This document shows, in pieces, positions 17,471-28,172 of a stretch of 64,000 nucleotides of DNA; within the stretch, counting starts at the first letter, position 1, and each line of letters starts with the position of its first letter. The notes beneath the pieces are model-generated. The model was not told the origin of the DNA. It saw nothing but the letters and a program-made list of their open reading frames with translations, and made no database searches. A program made the position numbers and the translations under genes. The stretch comes from Prolixibacteraceae bacterium UBA1413. Lineage in GTDB: Bacteria; Bacteroidota; Bacteroidia; Bacteroidales; Prolixibacteraceae. Where the stretch lies: NCBI GenBank assembly GCA_002304925.1, contig DBPT01000020.1:62001-126000 (forward strand), read 5' to 3'.

Positions 17471-18613
17471 TCAGGACAGTTTGTTTTTATACTCTTCGTA
17501 GCTGAATTCCCTGACCATTTCAAACCTTCCGTTACAGTGCAAAATCCCGATGGAAGGATGTTTTACCCCGTTGAAGAAGTTGGTTTTGACCATTGTATAA
17601 TGAATCATATCCTCGAAGATGATCCGGTCACCGGGGTGAAGTTCCTCATCGAATGACCATTCCCCCACATAGTCACCGCTCAGGCAGCTGTTTCCCCCCA
17701 TCCGGTAGGTTGGTTTTCCGGGGACCGGGTCGTACCAGGAGCCAGTGATCCGGGGTTTGTAGGGCATTTCAAGGCAGTCGGGCATATGGGCGGCAAAGGA
17801 GACATTGAGCATGGCTGTTTTAATACCCCTGTTTTCGACCACATCCAGTACTTCTGAAATCAGGACACCGGTTTCCCAGGCGAAGGCCGATCCCGGTTCC
17901 AGGATCACATGGACAGGCCATCGTTTTCTGAAATCCCTGAGCAGTCTGATCAGCAGTTCTACGTCGTAGCCTTTGCGGGTTATCAGGTGACCTCCTCCCA
18001 TGTTAACCCATTTGACCTGCGGGATGTATTTTCCGAAACGGCTTTCGAAAGCTTCCAGTGTTTTCTGCAGGTCATCGGCTCCCGATTCACAGAGGGTATG
18101 GAAATGGAGACCTTCCACCTCAGCAGGCAGCCGTTCGGGAAGTGCTTCGGCCAGGATTCCCAGCCGCGATCCCGGGGAGCAGGCATTGTAAATCAGGGGT
18201 TCTACCTCCGAAAATTCAGGGTTTACACGAAGCCCTACCGAGATTTTTTCCGGGTGTCTCCTGATTTCTTCGATGTGAGTTTCAAACTGGGCGATCGAGT
18301 TGAAGACGATGTGGCTGCTGTAACCGAGGATTTCCCTGAAATCGGAGGGAAGAAATGCCGGGCAGTAGGTATGTGCCCTGACTTTCATCTCCTCGAAGCA
18401 AAGGCGCGCCTCATGAAGGGAACTGGCCGAAGCCCCGCTGACATATTCCCGCAGGATGGGGAAAACACTCCACATTGAAAAACCCTTGAAAGCGGGGATG
18501 ATTTCCACGCCGGCTTCTTTCTTTACCCTTTCGATCAGCTTCAGGTTATTCCTGAGCTTCTCCTCTTCGATGACGAAACAGGGTGAGGGAAGTTGGCTGA
18601 ACGGATTTTGCAT
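17471..18613 (-). CDS. nspC: Carboxynorspermidine/carboxyspermidine decarboxylase
   Basis: This 380-residue fold-III PLP decarboxylase catalyses the last step of the alternative route to norspermidine or spermidine. The PLP lysine is in IIPAFKGFSMWSVF (Lys43), the substrate loop in EGLHFHTLCESGADDL, the glycine loop in VKWVNMGGGHLITR, and the second-subunit motif in MGGNSCLSGDYVG. The short length and the lack of the CENNDKF-type motif separate it from the LysA at 6276. Its ATG follows the dapA TGA with no gap (TGAATG), so the two are co-translated. The partner carboxynorspermidine dehydrogenase is not in the window. Confidence 0.93.
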   Translation of the reverse strand: MQNPFSQLPSPCFVIEEEKLRNNLKLIERVKKEAGVEIIPAFKGFSMWSVFPILREYVSGASASSLHEARLCFEEMKVRAHTYCPAFLPSDFREILGYSSHIVFNSIAQFETHIEEIRRHPEKISVGLRVNPEFSEVEPLIYNACSPGSRLGILAEALPERLPAEVEGLHFHTLCESGADDLQKTLEAFESRFGKYIPQVKWVNMGGGHLITRKGYDVELLIRLLRDFRKRWPVHVILEPGSAFAWETGVLISEVLDVVENRGIKTAMLNVSFAAHMPDCLEMPYKPRITGSWYDPVPGKPTYRMGGNSCLSGDYVGEWSFDEELHPGDRIIFEDMIHYTMVKTNFFNGVKHPSIGILHCNGRFEMVREFSYEEYKNKLS

Positions 18614-19495
18614 TCATTGCAGGTTTTGGAGTTCGGCAGCAATTTTTTCCGCCACAGCGGCATTGGCGGGAACCAACGGCAACCGTAGCACGTTTTGTAT
18701 GGTTCCCGTATGACTGAGAATAAATTTTATCCCGGCGGGATTGCCGTCTTCGAACTGCAATTTCATCAATTCTGTCAATTCCAGGTGTTGCCGGGTGGCA
18801 TCAGCCAGCCTGCCCTTCAGGGCTGCATGGACCAGGGTGCTGAGTTTCTTCGGAAAAGCATTGGCGATTACCGAGATGACCCCCTTTCCTCCCACTGAAA
18901 TAATGGGGAGCGCGTAAATGTCATCTCCTGAAAGCACATTGAAATGGGGCGGGGCATGCCTGATAATCCTCGAAATCTGAGTGATGTTGCCCGAGGCCTC
19001 CTTCACGGCGACGATGTTTTCGCAGCATTCCGCCAGCCTGATCACGGTGTCAGCCTCCATGTTGGTGCCCGTACGCGAGGGAACATTGTAAAGGATCAGC
19101 GGTACCCGGCTGTGGCGTGACATCTCCCTGAAATGCCTGAACAACCCTTCCTGGTTGGGACGGTTATAGTAGGGCGTGATCGCCAAAATGCCATCAATAC
19201 CGTTCAAGTCAGCGGATTCAAGTTTTTTTACGGTGTCGAGGGTGTCATAACCCCCAAGTCCCGTTATCAAAGGAAGCCTACCGTGATTCTTCTCCCTGAC
19301 GAAAGCGGAGATCTCCCTCTTCTCTAGATAGTTGAGGGTAGGGGTCTCCGAGGTGGTCCCCATTATGACCATGTAATCCATACCTCCTTCAATCTGGTTT
19401 TCCACAATTTGCCCCAGGGCGTCGAAATCAACTGATCCGTCATTTTTAAATGGCGTGACCAGGGCTACCCCTGCTCCGGTAAAATCAAAACTCAT
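18614..19495 (-). CDS. dapA: 4-hydroxy-tetrahydrodipicolinate synthase
   Basis: This 293-residue class I aldolase condenses pyruvate with aspartate semialdehyde, the first committed step to diaminopimelate and lysine. The active site is intact: the Schiff-base Lys165 in VKEASGN, Tyr137 in LYNVPSRTGTN, and the Thr pair in GTTSETPTL. Length and order match the family. The gene sits between an uncharacterised upstream gene (four-base ATGA overlap) and nspC (no gap). The aspartate-derived semialdehyde links DapA and the norspermidine pathway, since carboxynorspermidine synthesis also uses aspartate semialdehyde; the pairing may reflect that shared precursor. Confidence 0.97.
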   Translation of the reverse strand: MSFDFTGAGVALVTPFKNDGSVDFDALGQIVENQIEGGMDYMVIMGTTSETPTLNYLEKREISAFVREKNHGRLPLITGLGGYDTLDTVKKLESADLNGIDGILAITPYYNRPNQEGLFRHFREMSRHSRVPLILYNVPSRTGTNMEADTVIRLAECCENIVAVKEASGNITQISRIIRHAPPHFNVLSGDDIYALPIISVGGKGVISVIANAFPKKLSTLVHAALKGRLADATRQHLELTELMKLQFEDGNPAGIKFILSHTGTIQNVLRLPLVPANAAVAEKIAAELQNLQ

Positions 19496-19998
19496 GGTTT
19501 ATAATTTATGCTTTGTAAGAAAGAAATTATTTGTTCGGCAAGATACAAGGAATCGGGCCGGGAAGAAACATCGACCGATAAATCATAGCATCCCGACTCG
19601 TTGTAATCCCATCCTGCCTTGAAAGATGCGGCCGACAACGCCGTGATCACTTCCAGGGGGAAACAAGCCCTGGTGGTGATGTTGATGAGTAAGTCAAATT
19701 CCGGGGAAATAAAAGTTCCCAAAATTCCTTCCCTGGGCCATCCCAGCCAGTTGATGTCTTTTATTGTCAGCACGTTGCTCCCGGAAGCCTCCTTGATTTC
19801 TGTCCAGCACAAATTCCTCACAATGGCCGATCTGTTCTTGAAGAAATTGTGCAAGTATTTAAAAGCTTTGAGGTCGTCAGCATGCCAGAGAAGGAGTACT
19901 TTTCTTACCTGTTCGGGCGAACGGAGGAGTACCTGCCGTCTTACAGCCGCCGTCCGCCGTAAAAGTCTCTTTCTGCTGTATTTTTCGACAATCTTCAT
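19492..19998 (-). CDS. Uncharacterised protein coupled to dapA (DUF6913-like)
   Basis: This 168-residue soluble protein has a very basic N-terminus (KIVEKYSRKRLLRRTAAVRR) and a mixed alpha/beta body with FLLLWH-like and FDLLINITTRACFPLEVITA segments. It resembles a Bacteroidota family I know as DUF6913, but this is from memory. No catalytic motif is evident. There is no signal peptide or membrane segment. The gene overlaps the dapA start by four bases, so its product is made with DapA and NspC. The function is unknown. Confidence 0.75.
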   Translation of the reverse strand: MKIVEKYSRKRLLRRTAAVRRQVLLRSPEQVRKVLLLWHADDLKAFKYLHNFFKNRSAIVRNLCWTEIKEASGSNVLTIKDINWLGWPREGILGTFISPEFDLLINITTRACFPLEVITALSAASFKAGWDYNESGCYDLSVDVSSRPDSLYLAEQIISFLQSINYKP

Positions 19999-20085
19999 TT
20001 GGCTGGCAAAAATAATAAAAGATTGTTCGGTTTAACCATAGCCGGGCACTAACCTCATGAACACCGCAAGGGTTAGGTTTCCCTT

Positions 20086-22317
<2,232 letters not shown>

Positions 22318-22360
22318 TTAAAAGACAGCACCCTGAAATAGGTTTTGGAGAACTTCTTGT

Positions 22361-22369
22361 TACCTTTGC
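22361..22369 (+). promoter_or_regulatory. Promoter -7 element for the btuB operon (TACCTTTGC)
   Basis: An exact TAnnTTTGC match ends seven bases before the first paired base of the riboswitch, so transcription would start right at the 5' end of the aptamer. A TTTG at 22344-22347 is closer than the usual -33 spacing. Confidence 0.65.
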
Positions 22370-22375
22370 ACCATT

Positions 22376-22536
22376 GACGGTTCACACTGTTTTTGATTAA
22401 AAGGGAATCCGGTGAAATGCCGGAGCTGTGCCCGCAGCTGTAATCTCCTGAAGGCTCCTATCTGATGCCACTGTCTGGGTCCCACCAGGACGGGAAGGCG
22501 TAGGAAAGCCGGAGAAAGCCAGAAGACCTGCCGTTC
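22376..22536 (+). promoter_or_regulatory. Cobalamin riboswitch
   Basis: The aptamer core is recognisable: GGGAATCCGGTGAAATGCCG at 22403-22422, followed by GAGCTGTGCCCGCAGCTGTAA, and the B12 box AGCCAGAAGACCTGCC at 22517-22532. The outer stem pairs ACGG (22377-22380) with CCGT (22531-22534). A GCTTT/AAAGC hairpin after the box may be part of the expression platform. Adenosylcobalamin binding would turn down the TonB-dependent receptor 80 bases downstream. The rest of the 509-base ligA-btuB gap (22108-22360) holds the ligA leader and nothing else that I can identify. Confidence 0.93.
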
Positions 22537-22616
22537 ACGTTCATGCTTTCGGGAATAAAAGCGAAGGTTTCCTGCCTCCGTTTTGTGTCCCCGTTTTAAG
22601 GTTTAACAAACGGGAA

Positions 22617-24638
22617 ATGAAGAGGATTCTCTTTTTTAGTATTGCTATGATGCTTCATGCCGGGGCATTTGCCCAGGAAGTTCTTTACACGGAAGTTCCT
22701 GGTTCTTATCTTCGGGCTGCGGGGGAGACATACCCTGACGATCCTGTTGCCGATACGGTTTTTGTTTCAGAAATAGAGATACGTGCGCGCAAAAGAATCG
22801 CGGAAACGGGAATGCGGATTACCCGGCCTGATTCCCTGGCCCTGCGGTCGGGACTTTCGGTCAACCTTTCGGAATTGCTGGCTGCGGGTTCTCCTGTTTT
22901 TGTGAAGAGTTACGGTCCGGGAGGCATGGCCACCGCCCATTTCCGGGGAACTGCCGCTTCCCATTCCCGGATTGTCTGGAACGGACTGAACCTTAATTCC
23001 CCGATGCGGGGGACTGCCGACCTTTCACTGCTTCCCCTCTATTTCATTGACGGCATCTATCTTCTGCACGGAGGAAGTTCCCTGGCGGAGGGCTCCGGTG
23101 CCCTGGGAGGCAGCATCCATCTGGAAAACCAGCCCGACTGGAAACATCGGCATGTAATTTCAGGCCTGGCAGAAAGAGCTTCTTTCAATACGCGAAGATA
23201 TGCTGCAAAGGTTCAATCAGGTGGCAATAAGTTCCTGTCAATAACAAGGTTATATTTTGAGAATTCGGATAACGATTTTCCTTTTTTCAACACCGGTGTT
23301 TTGCCGAACAAAGCCGATACCCTGTTCAACGGCGAATACGGGAAAAAGGGTGCCCTCCAGGAATTCTATTTCCGGACCCCTGATGATCTTACGATAGCCC
23401 TCCGCGGGTGGCTCCAATGGAACAAAAGGAGTCTTCCCCAGCTGATGTCCTATGAAGGAACTCCCAGGGACGAAACCCAACGCGATGACCAGGGGAGGAT
23501 CACCCTGGAAATTAAAAAATATAAACCCGGAATCAATTTCAGGTACAGTGCAGGTTATTCCTATTCCGGAATGAAGTACCACCTCTTGCTTTTACAGAAC
23601 AATTACCTGATCAGTGACTCGAAGAGCACCGAAAAGATGATGTTCAGTCAATTCAGGATTGACTACCGGAAAATCGACGGACTTTCGGTTTCAGCGGCTG
23701 TGGAAGCTGAATACCAGACCGTGAAAGCTTTTGATGCCGTCAGGCCGGAAGGCTACCTCCGCGACCGTTTTGAATGCGGGGTATTGGCAGATCTGCGTTA
23801 CAAGCCATCGGACCGTACCGGGCTCTTTTTTGTATCCCGTTCGGAATTATACGATAAACGGGTAATTCCTTTGATCCCTTCCGTGGGGGGAGAATGGCAG
23901 GTTTCCGTGATCCATCCGCTGGTGCTGAAATTCAACATGACCCGTAATTATCACAAACCCGGATTAAACGACCTCTTTTGGATTCCCGGCGGAAATCCGG
24001 ACCTCCAGCCTGAGGAAGGCCTTACCGGCGAAGGGGTTGTTTCTTTCGGGCTCGCAGGGACCAATTATAATTTCAGTCAGACGTTATCGGCTTACCTCTC
24101 TGAAATTCAAAACTGGATCATGTGGCAACCTGCTGAGAACGGAGCCTGGTACTGGGAAGCCGTCAACATCGACAGGGTCATGTCTCGGGGTCTGGAGTAT
24201 GATTTTTCGGCTGTTGTCAGGTACCGCGATTATGAATTTTCAGGCAGCGGTAATTATGCGCTGACCCGCAGTTTTCGTAAATCGGACCGCGTAATGGAGA
24301 TTCCTGCCTATCGTAAGCAGCTGATTTACATTCCTCTGCATTCTGCAAACGTGCGGATGGGGGTTGCCCGGAAAGGGTGGACGGGTTTGTTGCACATCGG
24401 TTTTACCGGACGAAGAATGACCCAGGTTCCGGATCACCGGATTCATTTTGACAACAGCCTTGATCCATTCTTCCTGACAAACCTGTCATTGCAGAAAAAA
24501 TTGGTGGCAGGGAACCTTGAATGGGGGATCAGGGCACAAGTTGACAACCTTTTTAATGCCCGGTACCAGCAAATGCTCTGGAGACCCATGCCGGGGCGCA
24601 ATTATTCAATCACCTTAACTGTAATATATCTGAAATGA
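22617..24638 (+). CDS. btuB: TonB-dependent cobalamin receptor
   Basis: This 673-residue protein has a signal peptide (RILFFSIAMMLHAGAFAQ), a plug domain (VNLSELLAAGSPVFVKSYGP, later RIVWNGLNLNSPMRGTADLS and GSGALGGSIHLEN), and a 22-strand barrel ending in YSITLTVIYLK. The plug carries the fingerprints of TonB receptors. The role as a B12 importer is inferred from the riboswitch directly upstream and from the BtuG-like lipoprotein gene downstream. There is no N-terminal carboxypeptidase-like extension, so it is BtuB-like rather than SusC-like. It overlaps btuG by four bases (ATGA). Import across the outer membrane is powered by TonB/ExbBD encoded elsewhere. Confidence 0.92.
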   Translation: MKRILFFSIAMMLHAGAFAQEVLYTEVPGSYLRAAGETYPDDPVADTVFVSEIEIRARKRIAETGMRITRPDSLALRSGLSVNLSELLAAGSPVFVKSYGPGGMATAHFRGTAASHSRIVWNGLNLNSPMRGTADLSLLPLYFIDGIYLLHGGSSLAEGSGALGGSIHLENQPDWKHRHVISGLAERASFNTRRYAAKVQSGGNKFLSITRLYFENSDNDFPFFNTGVLPNKADTLFNGEYGKKGALQEFYFRTPDDLTIALRGWLQWNKRSLPQLMSYEGTPRDETQRDDQGRITLEIKKYKPGINFRYSAGYSYSGMKYHLLLLQNNYLISDSKSTEKMMFSQFRIDYRKIDGLSVSAAVEAEYQTVKAFDAVRPEGYLRDRFECGVLADLRYKPSDRTGLFFVSRSELYDKRVIPLIPSVGGEWQVSVIHPLVLKFNMTRNYHKPGLNDLFWIPGGNPDLQPEEGLTGEGVVSFGLAGTNYNFSQTLSAYLSEIQNWIMWQPAENGAWYWEAVNIDRVMSRGLEYDFSAVVRYRDYEFSGSGNYALTRSFRKSDRVMEIPAYRKQLIYIPLHSANVRMGVARKGWTGLLHIGFTGRRMTQVPDHRIHFDNSLDPFFLTNLSLQKKLVAGNLEWGIRAQVDNLFNARYQQMLWRPMPGRNYSITLTVIYLK

Positions 24639-25705
24639 AAAGAGTAATTTTTGCTTGGATTGCCCTGGCTGTGCTTCTTGCAGCATGCAAAAGGGAAGAT
24701 CCTGATCCAGAACTTTCAGGACCGGGAAAGTCAAAAGGAGTGTTCATCGTTTGTGAGGGGAATTACACTTATGGAAATTCATCCCTGGCATTCTATGAAA
24801 CTGAAAAAAAGAGAGTGTACAATCAGCTGTACTATGCTCGCAACAAGGTTCCCCTGGGTGACGTGGCCCAATCGATGGCGCTTTGCGGAGACCAGCTTTT
24901 TGTGGTGGTCAACAATTCGGGGAAGATTGTCGTTGTCGACCAGTATTCTCTCCTGCACAAGGGAGTGATCAACGATCTTCCTTCTCCCCGGGCCATTCAT
25001 TTCGTAAATGAAAGGAAGGCCTATGTCAGCGATATGATTACCGACAGGATGACCATCTTCGATCCCTTTACCCTGGCAATCAAAGGAACCATAGGGGTAG
25101 CGGGGACGAAAGCGACGGGGGTGGGGCACACCACCGAGAGCTTTGTGCAGGTAGGTGACTTTGTATTTGTCTCTTGCTGGGTTTCGGGCGACTTGCTCCT
25201 GGTCATCGACAGCAAAACAGACCAAGTGGTGGATTCTATAAAAGTCCCTTATCAACCGAACAAGATGGTGGTGGACGGCAACGGGAAAATATGGGTTCAA
25301 ACCGACGGCCATTACCCGGGAACGCACCCTGATCCCGATAAGCCGTCCCTGGTAAGGATTGATCCCCATACCCGGAAGGTGGAGAAGGTCTTTCCTTTCG
25401 AAATCCCGGGAGGCTGGTTCAGTGATATCAGACTGAATCCTGACCGGGATTCGCTCTATTATCTGGCGGGGGACCTCTATAAGATGGCGGTTTCGGAAGA
25501 ATCCCTGCCATCGGTGAGTTTCCTGCCTTTACAAGGAAAATATTATTACAGCCTGGGCGTCGATCCGCATACCGGTGAAATTTACCTGGGGGATCCTGCC
25601 GATTATACCCAAAACGGAACCATATTCCGTTATTCCTCCGGAGGAACCCCTGTCGACAGTTTCAGGGTCGGCATCTGTCCCGGTGATTATTTATTCAGAA
25701 ACTAA
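24635..25705 (+). CDS. btuG: Surface cobalamin-binding propeller lipoprotein (BtuG-like)
   Basis: This 356-residue protein has a lipobox LLAAC with Cys18. The mature part has repeated blades of a beta-propeller (GVFIVCEGNYTYGNSSLAFY, QLFVVVNNSGKIVVVDQYSL, KAYVSDMITDRMTIFDPFTL), the YncE/DUF5074 pattern. In Bacteroides, BtuG is a seven-bladed surface lipoprotein that binds B12 very tightly and caps BtuB. The overlap with btuB (ATGA) and the shared riboswitch strongly support that role here. The acidic and Gly-rich start of the mature protein (KREDPDPELSGPG) resembles a surface-export signal. The identity is inferred from context and fold, not from a search. Confidence 0.85.
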   Translation: MKRVIFAWIALAVLLAACKREDPDPELSGPGKSKGVFIVCEGNYTYGNSSLAFYETEKKRVYNQLYYARNKVPLGDVAQSMALCGDQLFVVVNNSGKIVVVDQYSLLHKGVINDLPSPRAIHFVNERKAYVSDMITDRMTIFDPFTLAIKGTIGVAGTKATGVGHTTESFVQVGDFVFVSCWVSGDLLLVIDSKTDQVVDSIKVPYQPNKMVVDGNGKIWVQTDGHYPGTHPDPDKPSLVRIDPHTRKVEKVFPFEIPGGWFSDIRLNPDRDSLYYLAGDLYKMAVSEESLPSVSFLPLQGKYYYSLGVDPHTGEIYLGDPADYTQNGTIFRYSSGGTPVDSFRVGICPGDYLFRN

Positions 25706-25787
25706 TTTTATTTCTTTACGAAAGAAAATACCGCTGTCGGAGCTACGTTTTTAAATTGTTTATTTGCACAAAATAAAATTGAGCAGA

Positions 25788-26345
25788 ATGGAAATAGGAA
25801 AAAACAAAATGGTCACCGTAACCTATGACCTGATGACCGATGATGATCGGGGTGAAATGATTGAACAGGCTACGGCAGAGCGCCCCCTGCAGTTTCTCTT
25901 TGGAGCCGGTATGATGCTCCCCAAATTTGAAGAGGGCTTGGCGGGACTGACCACGGGACAGACCTTTGAAATCACGCTGAACCACAAGGATGCATATGGC
26001 GAAGTCAATGCTGATGCCGTTGTGGAGCTTCCCAGACATATTTTCCTGGTAGACGGTAAATTCGATCCTGAATTCATCAGGGAGGGCAATACGATCCCCA
26101 TGATGAGCGGCAGGGGAGAGCGGTTGAACGGCTTGGTCCTTGAGGTGACGGAAGAATCGGTCCGCATGGATTTCAACCACCCGCTGGCAGGAGAGGATCT
26201 CTTCTTCAGGGGAGCGGTTATAGATGTCCGTGAAGCTACTGAAGAGGAGATTGTTAAGGCCTTAACCGCAGAATGCGGTGGAGGATGCAGTTCGGGATGC
26301 TGCGGTGACTCCGGCGATGGTTGCGGATCAGGATGTGGGTGCTGA
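25788..26345 (+). CDS. SlyD-like FKBP-type peptidyl-prolyl isomerase with metal-binding tail
   Basis: This 185-residue protein has an FKBP domain with an inserted flap (KMVTVTYDLMTDDDRGEMIE, PLQFLFGAGMMLPKFEEGLA, GLTTGQTFEITLNHKDAYGE), as in SlyD. The last 20 residues are almost only Gly, Ser and Cys, with nine Cys, and end GCGSGCGC. SlyD tails bind nickel and feed hydrogenase or urease maturation. I start at 25788 (MEIGKNKMVTVTY); the frame extends upstream only through a TTG that lies in a TTTATTTGC promoter-like element (25759-25767). A role in metal handling is inferred, since no metalloenzyme gene is adjacent. Confidence 0.88.
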   Translation: MEIGKNKMVTVTYDLMTDDDRGEMIEQATAERPLQFLFGAGMMLPKFEEGLAGLTTGQTFEITLNHKDAYGEVNADAVVELPRHIFLVDGKFDPEFIREGNTIPMMSGRGERLNGLVLEVTEESVRMDFNHPLAGEDLFFRGAVIDVREATEEEIVKALTAECGGGCSSGCCGDSGDGCGSGCGC

Positions 26346-26387
26346 CGCAGTTTCGATTGTATGAAAAAAATCGTATCTTTAGCTCTT

Positions 26388-26408
26388 CCTGACTGAGACC
26401 TGACTGAG
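26388..26408. repeat. Tandem 10-base direct repeat in the aroC leader
   Basis: CCTGACTGAG occurs twice with one base between (26388-26397 and 26399-26408), 19 bases before the aroC ATG and just after a TATCTTTA promoter-like element at 26374-26381. It may be an operator or a slippage product. Confidence 0.4.
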
Positions 26409-26426
26409 GAGTTTTTTGAAGAACCA

Positions 26427-27497
26427 ATGAATACATTCGGAAGGATTTTCAGGTTGACCTCATTTGGAGAATCCCATGGGAAAGCTATTGGAGGAATCGT
26501 AGATGGCTGTCCTGCCGGAATTTCCATTGACATGGCCTTTGTCCAGTCGGAACTCGACAGGAGAAGACCAGGACAATCGGAAATCACTACCCAGCGGAAG
26601 GAATCGGACAGGGTGGAGTTCCTTTCCGGGATTTTTGAAGGGAAGACCCTGGGATCTCCCATTGCTTTTGTCGTTTGGAACAAGGACCAGCAATCCCGTG
26701 ATTATGATGATCTGAAAGATGTTTTCCGGCCTTCACATGCCGATTATACGTACCAGCAGAAGTATGGTATCAGGGATCACAGGGGAGGGGGACGTTCTTC
26801 GGCAAGGGAAACTGTGGCCAGGGTAGTTGCAGGTGCCATTGCCAAAATCGTTCTCAAAGACGTCGGTGTGGATATCCGCGCTTTCGTTTCGCAGGTTGCC
26901 GATGTGGTAATCGGCAGGGATTACCGCGAACTGGACCTCTCTCTTACGGAATCGAACATGATCAGGTGTCCCGACCCGGAAAGTGCAGAAAGGATGATCC
27001 GGAAAATCGGGGAGGCCGCGGCCCTCCGTGACACCGTAGGAGGTGTCATCACCTGCGTGGTGAAGGGAGTGCCTCCTGGCTGGGGAGAACCGGTGTTCAA
27101 CAAATTGCATGCCGACCTTGGTTTTGCCATGCTGGGAATCAATGCCGTCAAGGGATTTGATTATGGATCGGGATTCGGCGGTACCCTGATGACTGGTTCT
27201 CAGCACAATGACATCTTTGTGACGGGAAAGGGGGGTGTCCATACCCTGACAAACCATTCGGGCGGCATCCAGGGGGGAATATCCAACGGCGAAGAGATCT
27301 ATTTCAGGGTGGCTTTCAAACCCATCGCCACCCTTCTCCGGGAACAGGAAACCATCGACAGGGATCATAACCCGGTGAAGATCCTCCCCGGGGGAAGACA
27401 TGATCCCTGCGTCCTTCCCAGGGCCGTGCCTGTCGTTGAAGCCATGGCCGCCCTGGTTCTGGCCGATCATTATCTGTTACAAAACCTTTATATATAA
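26427..27497 (+). CDS. aroC: Chorismate synthase
   Basis: This 356-residue enzyme makes chorismate from EPSP with reduced FMN. The family signatures are present: [20 protein letters not shown] at the start, [20 protein letters not shown], then [17 protein letters not shown], and near the end [20 protein letters not shown] with the conserved Arg and Pro. The length matches the family. It is the only shikimate-pathway gene here. A DUF134 regulator gene follows six bases downstream and is probably in the same transcript. Confidence 0.98.
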   Translation: MNTFGRIFRLTSFGESHGKAIGGIVDGCPAGISIDMAFVQSELDRRRPGQSEITTQRKESDRVEFLSGIFEGKTLGSPIAFVVWNKDQQSRDYDDLKDVFRPSHADYTYQQKYGIRDHRGGGRSSARETVARVVAGAIAKIVLKDVGVDIRAFVSQVADVVIGRDYRELDLSLTESNMIRCPDPESAERMIRKIGEAAALRDTVGGVITCVVKGVPPGWGEPVFNKLHADLGFAMLGINAVKGFDYGSGFGGTLMTGSQHNDIFVTGKGGVHTLTNHSGGIQGGISNGEEIYFRVAFKPIATLLREQETIDRDHNPVKILPGGRHDPCVLPRAVPVVEAMAALVLADHYLLQNLYI

Positions 27498-27502
27498 CAA
27501 AA

Positions 27503-27913
27503 ATGCCGAGAAAAAAGAGAGCCAGAAAGATGTTGATGCCCCCCACTATTAAGGGATTGTCTGTCACCGGTGTCCGCGGAAGAAAATCAAACCAGATGTT
27601 CCTGTTACTGGAAGAGTATGAAGCCATACGATTGCTTGACTACTGCATGCTTAACCAGGAACAGGCTGCCGTATTGATGGAAATCTCCCGTCCGACCCTC
27701 ACCAGGATCTATGAGGAAGCCCGCCGGAAGGTGGCAACCGCCTTTGTCGAAGGACGCGACATCGTCTTCCGTGGAGGAAAAGTGAAATTCGAAGAAAACT
27801 GGTACAGTTGCAACAATTGCAAAGCCCGTTTTAGCGATCCGGGGAAAGCCGACATTCATTGTCCGGAATGCAAATCCCAGGATGTCGAATTCCTGAATGA
27901 CTCTTTTACCTGA
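27503..27913 (+). CDS. DUF134 (UPF0251) helix-turn-helix protein with zinc ribbon
   Basis: This 136-residue protein starts with PRKKRARKMLMPPTIKG, followed by the DUF134 core (LLEEYEAIRLLDYCMLNQEQ, then AAVLMEISRPTLTRIYEEAR), which is a sigma-like helix-turn-helix. The C-terminal part holds a four-Cys zinc ribbon (YSCNNCKARF, then IHCPECKSQDV). The family is found in anaerobic bacteria and archaea, often near iron-sulfur or nitrogenase-accessory genes, but its targets are unknown. It lies between aroC and a 68-residue orphan, with gaps of 5 bases on each side. Confidence 0.9.
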   Translation: MPRKKRARKMLMPPTIKGLSVTGVRGRKSNQMFLLLEEYEAIRLLDYCMLNQEQAAVLMEISRPTLTRIYEEARRKVATAFVEGRDIVFRGGKVKFEENWYSCNNCKARFSDPGKADIHCPECKSQDVEFLNDSFT

Positions 27914-27918
27914 TTCCT

Positions 27919-28125
27919 GTGAGGACTTTTTTTCACAAGATCGTGATGCTGCGTGACCGCCTGAGGGTTCTGGAACAGAATATAAATGTCCATACCCTCC
28001 TCTCGGATGAGGAAAAAGTGAATCTTCAGCAATATATCACCAGGATATATAGTTCGTTGACCACCTTTAACATCTTGTTTGCGGAAAAATCCCATTTTTT
28101 CACGGGAGTCAGGTCTGACCAGTGA
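27919..28125 (+). CDS. Small conserved-looking hypothetical protein
   Basis: This protein has 68 residues from a GTG start at 27919 or 59 from the ATG at 27946 (MLRDRLRVLEQNINV). It is a soluble, mostly helical peptide with evenly spaced Leu and charged residues and the segment LSDEEKVNLQQYITRIYSSL. The codons match those of neighbouring genes and it follows the DUF134 gene by five bases, so it is probably real and co-transcribed. I do not recognise it, and no domain or metal site is seen. It could be a partner or modulator of the DUF134 regulator. Confidence 0.6.
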   Translation: MRTFFHKIVMLRDRLRVLEQNINVHTLLSDEEKVNLQQYITRIYSSLTTFNILFAEKSHFFTGVRSDQ

Positions 28126-28172
28126 AGGATTTGGCATGCGTTGCCTGTTAGGTTTAAGAAAAGGAAACGGAT

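Noticed and set aside
25713..25729. TTTCTTT-ACG-AAAGAAA hairpin after btuG
   Set aside because: The stem is only A/T and short with no following U-run, so it is too weak to call a terminator.
27316..27627. Reverse-strand frame overlapping the end of aroC and DUF134
   Set aside because: It shadows two well-supported genes and has no promoter or domain.
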